Source: an uncultured Collinsella sp. (GTDB lineage: Bacteria; Actinomycetota; Coriobacteriia; Coriobacteriales; Coriobacteriaceae). From it: a DNA stretch of 18,285 nucleotides. Each line of letters opens with the position of its first letter. Position 1 is the first letter of the stretch. Both the position numbers and the translations under genes were made by a program. This document shows positions 12,857 through 18,285 of this stretch, piece after piece. The stretch is taken from the NCBI GenBank assembly GCA_902496455.1, contig CABVAY010000038.1:1-18285 (forward strand). Reading direction: 5' to 3'. The notes under the pieces were generated by a model, which was given only the letters and a program-made list of their open reading frames with translations, searched no databases and had not been told where the DNA came from.

Positions 12857-14020
12857 CTATTTGATTACGCGCACGCGATACATCGACGGAATCTGCTTAA
12901 GCGCCTCGATCGTGCTGCTGTTCAGGTGCTCATCGGTGTCGAACATGGTGTAGGCGTTCTCGCCGGCGGACTCGTTGGTCATGCGCTGCACGTTGGCGTT
13001 GTCCTTGGCCAGGATGGCCGTGATCTGGCCGATCATGTTGGGCACGTTGGCATGCAGGCAGGCAATGCGGCTCGCGGCGCGCGCCTTGCCCATGCTGCAG
13101 GCGGGGTAGTTGACGCTGTGCGCGATGTTACCGTTCTCCAGGTAATCCTTGAGCTCGCTGATGGCCATGTCGGCGCAGTTGGCCTCGGCTTCGCCGGTGC
13201 CGGCGCCCGAGTGCGTGGTGATAAACGTATTGGGCATCTTGACGGTCTTGGGCGTGGCAAAGTCGCAGCTAAACCAGCTGAGCTTACCCTCGCGCAGGGC
13301 GGCGTCGACGGCGTCTTCGTCGATGATGGTCTCGCGTGCGTAGTTGATGAGCACGGCGTCGGGTGCCAGCAGGTTAATCTGCTCGGTGCTGATCATGCCG
13401 ATGGTGTCGGCCTTGCTGGGCACGTGTACGGTGAGGTAGTCGCAGCCGCGGCAGAGATCCTCGAGCGTGCCCACGCGCTGCACCTCGCGGCTCAGCACCC
13501 ACGCGTGCTCGACGGAAATGAACGGATCATAGCCGTAGACGTCCATGCCCAGATCGACGCAGGCGTTGGCGACCTTGGAGCCTACGTTGCCCAGACCGAT
13601 GACGCCGATGCGCTTGCCCTTGAGCTCGCGGCCCACAAAGGCCTTCTTGGCTTTCTCGGCATCGACCTGGATCTCGGGGTCGTCGGCGTTGTCGCGCACC
13701 CAGTTCATCGACTGCACCACGCCGCGGCTCGAAAGCACCAGCATGCCCAGGACGAGCTCCTTGACGGCGTTGCTGTTGGCGCCGGGGGAGTTAAAGACGA
13801 CGACGCCCTTCTTGGCGTACTCCTCGACGGGGATGTTGTTGACGCCGGCGCCGCAGCGGGCGATGGCGCGGATGCCCTCGGGCAGCTCGTAGCCGTGCAG
13901 GTCGGTCGAGCGCATCAGGATGGCGTCGGCCTCCTCGGCGGTGCTTACAAACTCGTAGCCCTCGCCAAACTCGACTTTGCCGTCTTTAGTGATGTCGTCG
14001 ATGGTTTTGATCTTGCGCAT
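12857..14020 (-). CDS. serA: D-3-phosphoglycerate dehydrogenase with C-terminal ACT domain
   Basis: This 387-residue enzyme catalyses the first step of serine synthesis, NAD-dependent oxidation of 3-phosphoglycerate. The Rossmann motif is GVIGLGNVGSKVA (139-151); catalytic R229 (NYARE) and H270 (TTHSGAG) are present. Residues from about 312 (KARAASRIACLHANVPNMIG) form an ACT domain, the usual site of serine feedback control. An oddity: the segment that normally holds the catalytic Glu (DVF-x-EP) reads CDFATPKTV (252-260), with no Glu. AAGGAG lies 6 bases before the ATG. It follows serC by 69 bp in the same direction; serB is not in the window. Confidence 0.93.
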   Translation of the reverse strand: MRKIKTIDDITKDGKVEFGEGYEFVSTAEEADAILMRSTDLHGYELPEGIRAIARCGAGVNNIPVEEYAKKGVVVFNSPGANSNAVKELVLGMLVLSSRGVVQSMNWVRDNADDPEIQVDAEKAKKAFVGRELKGKRIGVIGLGNVGSKVANACVDLGMDVYGYDPFISVEHAWVLSREVQRVGTLEDLCRGCDYLTVHVPSKADTIGMISTEQINLLAPDAVLINYARETIIDEDAVDAALREGKLSWFSCDFATPKTVKMPNTFITTHSGAGTGEAEANCADMAISELKDYLENGNIAHSVNYPACSMGKARAASRIACLHANVPNMIGQITAILAKDNANVQRMTNESAGENAYTMFDTDEHLNSSTIEALKQIPSMYRVRVIK

Positions 14021-14073
14021 GGAAAACTCCTTAGCAGGTTTGGTTTAAACAGGTGGTTTGAAGTGGCTGGCCG

Positions 14074-14090
14074 GCCCGCGGGTTGCGGGC
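14074..14090 (-). other. small GC hairpin at the serC stop codon
   Basis: GCCCGC and GCGGGC pair around five bases; the hairpin touches the last base of the serC stop codon. No T-run follows, so it is more likely to affect serC message stability or serC/serA balance than to terminate. Confidence 0.4.
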
Positions 14091-15214
14091 TAGTTAGATC
14101 GCGGACTCAAACTATGCTGCGCTTCGAAGTCCTTCATGTACGAGGCCAGCGCCTGCACGTCTTCCATGGTTACGGCGTTGTAGACGCTGGCGCGCATGCC
14201 GCCCACCAGGCGATGGCCCTTGACGTTTTGAATCTGGTGTTCGGCCGCGCCTGCGACAAAGGCCGCATCGAGCTCGGCGTCGCCGGTGCGGAAGGTGACG
14301 TTGGCGATGGAGCGGCTGTCGGCCTGCGTGGTGCCATGGAACAGCTCGCTGTGCTCGAGCAGGTCATAGAGCAGATTAGCCTTGACCCAGTTTCGCTCGG
14401 CCATGGCTGCAAGTCCGCCGGTTTGCTCGACCCAGTGGAACACCTTGCCGCACACGTAGATGCCAAAGGTGTTGGGCGTGTTGAGCATGGAACCCTTGGC
14501 GGCCTGGGTCTTAAGGTCCAGGTACTGCGGCGTCTGCGCAAAGGCTGGGCCATCTGCGATGAGGTCGTCGCGCACGATGACCACGGTTACGCCCGCGGCA
14601 CCGGCGTTTTTCTGCGCGCCGGCGTAAATGAGCCCGTAGCGCTCAACGTCGAGTGGCTGCGACAGAAAGCAGCTCGAGACATCGGCGACCAGCGGCACGT
14701 CGCCGCAAGCGGGCAGCCCGTGGTACATGGTGCCAAAGATGGTGTTGTTCTGGCAGATGTAGACGTAGTCGAGTCCGTCGCCCGCGGCCTCGGCGGCAAT
14801 GCACGCGTTGATGTCGGCCATGGTGGGAATGCGGTCGAAGTTGGTGTCCTCGGAGCTCGCGAGCAGCACGGCCTCGCCGTACTTGGCGGCCTCTTTGTAC
14901 GCCTTGTTGGCAAAGTTGCCGGTCACGACGTAGCCGGCGCGGCCGCGGCGCATGAGGTTCATGGGGATGCCCGCAAACTGCAGCGTGGCGCCGCCCTGCA
15001 AAAACAGGACACGGTAGTTGTCGGGGATGCTCAGCAGGCGGCGCAGGGTTGCTTCGGCGTCGTCGAAGATCTGCTGGTACATGCTAGATCGATGGCTCAT
15101 CTCGAGCACGGACATGCCGCAACCGCGGTAGTCCATCATCTCGTCGGCGATCTCGGCGAGCACGCTTGTAGGCAGTGCGGCCGGGCCAGCTGAGAAGTTG
15201 TGCACACGTGCCAT
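14090..15214 (-). CDS. serC: phosphoserine aminotransferase
   Basis: This 374-residue PLP enzyme converts 3-phosphohydroxypyruvate and glutamate to phosphoserine and 2-oxoglutarate, the second step of serine synthesis, and may also serve vitamin B6 synthesis. Signatures are NFSAGPAALP (6-15), MSHRS with H41 and R42 for substrate phosphate binding, LQGGAT (72-77) for cofactor phosphate, ADVSS (177-181), and GAQKNAGAAG with the Schiff-base K202; GGMRAS near the C-terminus supplies another substrate Arg. Length is normal for the family. GAGGGG lies 9 bases before the ATG. It is the first gene of serC-serA; a candidate extended -10 promoter lies about 40 bp upstream. Confidence 0.95.
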   Translation of the reverse strand: MARVHNFSAGPAALPTSVLAEIADEMMDYRGCGMSVLEMSHRSSMYQQIFDDAEATLRRLLSIPDNYRVLFLQGGATLQFAGIPMNLMRRGRAGYVVTGNFANKAYKEAAKYGEAVLLASSEDTNFDRIPTMADINACIAAEAAGDGLDYVYICQNNTIFGTMYHGLPACGDVPLVADVSSCFLSQPLDVERYGLIYAGAQKNAGAAGVTVVIVRDDLIADGPAFAQTPQYLDLKTQAAKGSMLNTPNTFGIYVCGKVFHWVEQTGGLAAMAERNWVKANLLYDLLEHSELFHGTTQADSRSIANVTFRTGDAELDAAFVAGAAEHQIQNVKGHRLVGGMRASVYNAVTMEDVQALASYMKDFEAQHSLSPRSN

Positions 15215-15252
15215 CTTCTAGTTCCCCTCGTAGTCGTTTGAACGTTCGGGAT

Positions 15253-15261
15253 ACTTTAGCA
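15253..15261 (-). promoter_or_regulatory. candidate extended -10 promoter of serC
   Basis: On the minus strand TGCTAAAGT fits an extended -10 (TGn followed by a 4-of-6 match to TATAAT). No convincing -35 is visible at 16-18 bp. It would give a leader of about 30 bases. Confidence 0.3.
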
Positions 15262-15348
15262 CAGTGGAGCGTCAGGCGCGACCGCATCACGGTAAAACTC
15301 GAGTGCGCCGCTATGATTTACAGGATGGTTACATGGGGGAGGGGTGCT

Positions 15349-15423
15349 TTACTCCTCAGGCAAATCCAAATCTGCGAGCGAAGGCATGAGGCTTTCTAGG
15401 CGCTTGATCTCTTCGTCGCAAAT
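15349..15423 (-). CDS. possible 24-codon mini-ORF with a non-ATG start, after the antiporter gene
   Basis: A perfect AGGAGG (15430-15435) lies 5 bp past the antiporter stop codon. Six bases after it, an ATT codon opens a 24-codon frame ending at TAA (15349-15351): ICDEEIKRLESLMPSLADLDLPEE. The composition is acidic and helix-like and resembles protein more than random sequence. ATT is a very rare start codon, so this may instead be the remnant tail of a lost gene whose ribosome-binding site survived. I do not recognise the peptide. Confidence 0.3.
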   Translation of the reverse strand: MCDEEIKRLESLMPSLADLDLPEE

Positions 15424-15440
15424 TAGCTACCTCCTGCCCG

Positions 15441-17042
15441 CTACGACGCGAGCGTGGCGATGACGGCTTCGTCGCCGGCGTATATTAGGGTGTTGCCGTC
15501 GGGGATGATCGTTTGGCCGTCGCGCTTGAGCATCACCACGATAAAGGGGTGCTTGCCCTGCGGCACATCGCGAAGACGCTGGCCGGCCAGGCGACCGTGG
15601 GGGGTTACGGTGACCTCGCGCAGCGTAACCTCGGCACGCTCTTCGAACGTTGGGGCGGCCATCACCAGCAGATCGCCTTCCTGGATCACGGTATCGCCGT
15701 TGGGCAGCACCGGGTGCGCCCCGTCGCGCAGCACCAGGACCACGAGCATGTCCGTCGCGCTGCCAATATCGGCGAGCGAGCGCTCGGCAAACGGATGGCC
15801 AGCACCCACCTTGAGCTTTACAAATGACATGCCGTCTTCGTCGCGATAGTCGTTAAAGGTGCGGCGCACGTCGCCGGTCGCATCGATCATATCGAGCTTC
15901 TTCGCCACCGCTGGCAGCAGCGAGCCCTGCACCACAATGCTCGACACGGCAATCACAAACACCAGGTCAAATAGGTCGTGTCCGCCGGGAACGCCGGCCA
16001 CCACGGCAAAGAGGCTAAACACGACCGAAGCTGCTCCGCGCAGGCCCGCCCAGCTTACGAGCGCGACCTGGCGGGGGTTCGTCTTAAAGGGCGCCAGGAG
16101 CACGCCGACGGCGATGGGACGGCTCACGTAGAGCATAAACGCCATGAGCGCCAGGCCCGGCAGCAGCATCTGCGGCAGGCGTGCGGGCGTGACGAGCAGG
16201 CCGAGCAAGAAGAAGATCGTCATCTCGGCCATCTCGGTGAGGGTGTCAAAGAAGTGCGCCATCTCGACCTTGCCGGTGATGTCGCTCGCACCCAGCACAA
16301 TGCCGGCCAGGTATACGGCCAAAAAGCCGTTGCCGCCCAGATAGCTTGGTAGCGCGCAGGCGACGATCGCCACGGCGAACAAGAAGATGGTCTGCGCGCC
16401 CTCGGCCGTTGCGTGTGCGCGTTCAATCAGACGGCCCGCCGCCCAGCCGATGGCAAGGCCCAGGCCCGCGCCCAGGATAATCTGCTTGGCCAGCAGTGCG
16501 GGAATGTTGATGTCGCCGCCGGCCGCGAGTGTGGCGAGCACGGCGGTGAGCATGTAGGCGACGGGGTCGTTGGAGCCCGATTCGACCTCGAGCAGCGAGT
16601 CGGTGCCGCCCTTCAGCGACAGGCTGTGCTCGCGCAGAACGCTAAAGACGCTGGCCGCGTCGGTGGATGCCACGACTGATCCCAGCAGCAGGCCGCCGAT
16701 CCAGTCGAAGCCCAGCACGAAGTGGGCGAACACGCCGGTGATGCCTGCGGTGATGACGACGCCGAGCGTGCTCAGCAGCACCGCGGGCACGGCGACGGGC
16801 TTGGCGCGGTCGATGTTGGTGTTAAAGCCGCCGTAGAACATGATGAACAGCAGCGCCGTGCTGCAGACGGTTTCGGTGAGCGCGTAGTCGCTAAAGTCGA
16901 TATGCGCCGGGCCGTTGACGCCCAACAGCATGCCGAGCGCGATAAAGATGAGCAGGGTGGGGAAGGGGAGTTTTTTGCCGACGGGTTTGATGGTCAGGCA
17001 CAAAATGATGACGAGGCCGATAAAGAGAAGGATCTGGTTCAT
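15441..17042 (-). CDS. CPA1-family cation/proton antiporter with two RCK_C-like domains (NhaP2/CvrA-like)
   Basis: This 533-residue membrane protein exchanges protons for Na+ or K+ across the cytoplasmic membrane. About twelve hydrophobic helices fill residues 1-385. Ion-site motifs are VASTDAASVF (124-133, D128), VESGSNDPVAY (153-163, N158 and D159) and GLRGAASV with R335. After a linker, two TrkA-C/RCK_C-like repeats occupy about 406-470 and 478-531, each with a GD-turn near its end (EGDLLVMA, AGDEAVIA); such domains usually gate transport by ligand binding. Overall it resembles K+/H+ antiporters of the NhaP2/CvrA type, though ion choice cannot be read. The ATG at 17042 has AGGAG about 13 bases away, which is far. 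It is divergent from the metallophosphoesterase gene. Confidence 0.9.
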   Translation of the reverse strand: MNQILLFIGLVIILCLTIKPVGKKLPFPTLLIFIALGMLLGVNGPAHIDFSDYALTETVCSTALLFIMFYGGFNTNIDRAKPVAVPAVLLSTLGVVITAGITGVFAHFVLGFDWIGGLLLGSVVASTDAASVFSVLREHSLSLKGGTDSLLEVESGSNDPVAYMLTAVLATLAAGGDINIPALLAKQIILGAGLGLAIGWAAGRLIERAHATAEGAQTIFLFAVAIVACALPSYLGGNGFLAVYLAGIVLGASDITGKVEMAHFFDTLTEMAEMTIFFLLGLLVTPARLPQMLLPGLALMAFMLYVSRPIAVGVLLAPFKTNPRQVALVSWAGLRGAASVVFSLFAVVAGVPGGHDLFDLVFVIAVSSIVVQGSLLPAVAKKLDMIDATGDVRRTFNDYRDEDGMSFVKLKVGAGHPFAERSLADIGSATDMLVVLVLRDGAHPVLPNGDTVIQEGDLLVMAAPTFEERAEVTLREVTVTPHGRLAGQRLRDVPQGKHPFIVVMLKRDGQTIIPDGNTLIYAGDEAVIATLAS

Positions 17043-17191
17043 AGATGGTGTCCGCTCCTGGGTGGTTGGCGTGGCACGGTCAGTTGCCTGCGGTTATTTG
17101 TACCCAAAGATGGTGGGTTTATGGGGTTGGATTGCGGGCGTGCGCGATATCGTCATAGACGGCTGCCGTCTTTGCCTCTGCTCGGAAACCC

Positions 17192-17220
17192 TTTCCAGCT
17201 TTATTGCAACGGAGTACAAT
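17192..17220 (+). promoter_or_regulatory. candidate promoter of the metallophosphoesterase gene
   Basis: TTTCCA (17192-17197) and TACAAT (17215-17220) are separated by 17 bases. The start of transcription would fall near 17227, giving a leader of about 70 bases that contains a palindromic motif and a hairpin. Confidence 0.5.
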
Positions 17221-17231
17221 GGGTAACGTTT

Positions 17232-17248
17232 AAGTTCAACTTGAAGTT
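17232..17248 (+). promoter_or_regulatory. overlapping palindromes just past the predicted transcription start
   Basis: AAGTTCAACTTGAAGTT contains two overlapping inverted repeats, AAGTT-C-AACTT and AACTT-G-AAGTT. Its position just downstream of a promoter suits a repressor site. No regulator can be named. Confidence 0.35.
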
Positions 17249-17252
17249 TTAG

Positions 17253-17277
17253 TTGCGGCACCGGGCTTCGGCCGCAA
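17253..17277 (+). other. leader hairpin before the metallophosphoesterase gene
   Basis: TTGCGGC (17253-17259) pairs with GCCGCAA (17271-17277). It ends 3 bases before the AAGGAG ribosome-binding site at 17281-17286. No T-run follows. It could stabilise the 5' end or limit translation initiation. Confidence 0.45.
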
Positions 17278-17295
17278 TGCAAGGAGAGGCGTACC

Positions 17296-18135
17296 ATGGC
17301 GATCTATGTGACATCTGACGCTCACGGGCACGTGCGTGCGCTTGACGAGGCCCTGTCTAAGATCTCGTTGACGTCCGACGACACACTGTACGTGCTGGGC
17401 GACATGATCGATCGCGGGCCCGATCCGGTCGGTGTTATTAAGCTCGTGCGCTCGCTGCCCAACGCCCGCGTGCTCAAGGGCAATCACGAGCAGATCATGC
17501 TCGATGCCATCATTGGCCAGGATCCGCTCGATGCCGAGACCTGGGATATCAACGGTGGCTGGACGACGCGCGAGCAGCTCAACGACATGGAATTTGAGGC
17601 ATACGAGGAGCTCGTGCGATGGATGGCCGCGCTGCCGCTCTACGCGGTGGTCGAGACCGAGGAGCGCCCGTATCTGCTGGTACATGCTGGAATCGAGATG
17701 AAGGCGGCGCGCGCGTTTTTGCTTGAGCATGGTGTCGATTGTGCCGATGGCGTCGGAGCGGTGGGTGCCGATCGCGAGCTGCTGCAGCAGATGCTCGCGG
17801 TGCAGTCGTCCGATGACCTGCTGTGGATTCGTCACGGCTATTGGGATGTGCCGACTGGGCTGCTTTCTGCCGAGGGCAAGGGTCCGGTCGTGGTGAGCGG
17901 TCACACGCCAACGGTGTCGCTCGGGCGTTATTGCGAGGTCGGTGGTCTTGCTGGGCTCGATGAGGAGTCGGGCCGCGGGCAGATTGTGCGCCTGGGCGGC
18001 GAGGATGCCGCCGGTGTGCCCGATCGCATCGACATCGACTGCGCTGCCGCCACCGGCTCCGAGTTCGGTCGCGTGGGCATCCTGCGCCTGGACGACGGGG
18101 CGGAGTTCTACGCGAACATCAACCCGGGCGAATAA
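17296..18135 (+). CDS. metallophosphoesterase (PrpE / PPP-like serine-threonine phosphatase family)
   Basis: This 279-residue calcineurin-type phosphoesterase has all the family metal motifs: SDAHGH with D8 and H10, LGDMIDRGPD with D36 and R40, GNHE with N63 and H64, VHAG with H130, and SGHTPT with H203. The arrangement matches bacterial PPP-type phosphatases and symmetrical diadenosine tetraphosphate hydrolases; which substrate it uses is open. The first motif reads SDAHG where GDIHG or GDVHG is usual. AAGGAG lies 9 bases before the ATG. It is a single gene divergent from the antiporter, and the sequence after it shows no clear terminator. Confidence 0.9.
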   Translation: MAIYVTSDAHGHVRALDEALSKISLTSDDTLYVLGDMIDRGPDPVGVIKLVRSLPNARVLKGNHEQIMLDAIIGQDPLDAETWDINGGWTTREQLNDMEFEAYEELVRWMAALPLYAVVETEERPYLLVHAGIEMKAARAFLLEHGVDCADGVGAVGADRELLQQMLAVQSSDDLLWIRHGYWDVPTGLLSAEGKGPVVVSGHTPTVSLGRYCEVGGLAGLDEESGRGQIVRLGGEDAAGVPDRIDIDCAAATGSEFGRVGILRLDDGAEFYANINPGE

Positions 18136-18285
18136 TCGGTGCAAGGGGTAGCTAATTTGGGACGGGGCTTATTTGACTACTTTTGCCCTTCTGCCCGCTA
18201 ATTGATTTCTCTGGGACGGGGATTAAATAAGGCTCTGTTAGACCAGGATTGACATACATGTGTCCCCACGGTGCCATATCGTTGA
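18136..18285. other. gene-free tail with short GGGACGGGG repeats
   Basis: TGGGACGGGG followed by one base and TTA occurs at 18158-18171 and again at 18212-18225, 54 bp apart; GCTAATT precedes the first directly and the second by eight bases. A TTGACA with no clear -10 lies at 18249-18254. No coding frame is convincing, and the window ends here. Confidence 0.45.

Noticed and set aside
12827..15193. A 788-codon plus-strand open frame opposite serA and serC
   Set aside because: It runs antisense to two fully recognisable enzymes; its Val/Gly/Ala/His-rich translation is the usual shadow of GC-rich codons, with no ribosome site or family resemblance.
17236..18144. A 302-codon minus-strand open frame opposite the metallophosphoesterase
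   Set aside because: All metal-binding motifs are on the plus strand; the antisense frame has no recognisable protein.

Overview
The window is high-GC bacterial chromosome with a compact, two-strand layout and short gaps. Gene content (Zn/Cd ATPase with a separate HMA protein, serC-serA next to an M20 peptidase and a DUF1015-like gene, NhaP-type antiporter, DUF188, HdeD-like protein, tandem histidine phosphatases) and a GGACAGGTACC-type hairpin suggest a gut actinobacterium of the Coriobacteriia, probably Collinsella-like. That assignment is inference from memory, not from a search. No tRNA, rRNA, CRISPR array or transposase gene was found.

Region 1 (84-2857, minus strand) is a metal-resistance unit: an ArsR/SmtB sensor, a free-standing 72-residue HMA metal-binding protein, and a P1B-type Zn/Cd/Pb ATPase that lacks its own metal-binding domain. 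A 20-bp operator-like palindrome occurs twice at the arsR promoter, one copy lying between -35 and -10. A diverged third copy lies just upstream of the ATPase gene.

Region 2 (2858-4829) looks foreign to its surroundings. It is more AT-rich and holds a single gene for a protein with a Vsr/DUF559-like PD-(D/E)XK nuclease domain. Imperfect 29-bp repeats flank the gene, and a third copy lies inverted nearby. This is the best candidate in the window for an undescribed, possibly mobile unit.

Region 3 (4830-7256) has a DnaQ-like exonuclease and, divergently, an ArsP_2/DUF2899-type membrane exporter with a His-rich loop. The gap between them holds four copies of a CAACTA-type half-site and a tandem 16-bp repeat, which looks like a dense regulatory region.

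Region 4 (7291-10692) holds a DUF188 gene directly coupled to an HdeD-like membrane protein (minus). Divergently there is a nitroreductase-family gene preceded by a DtxR/IdeR-like iron box, then two tandem histidine phosphatases (plus).

Region 5 (10738-15214, minus) contains serC-serA (serine biosynthesis, closed by a strong terminator), followed by an M20 deacylase/peptidase and a shortened DUF1015-like gene. Region 6 (15349-18285) holds a cation/proton antiporter with two C-terminal RCK_C-like domains, a possible 24-codon mini-ORF after it, and a divergent metallophosphoesterase gene. It ends in a gene-free tail with short GGGACGGGG repeats.
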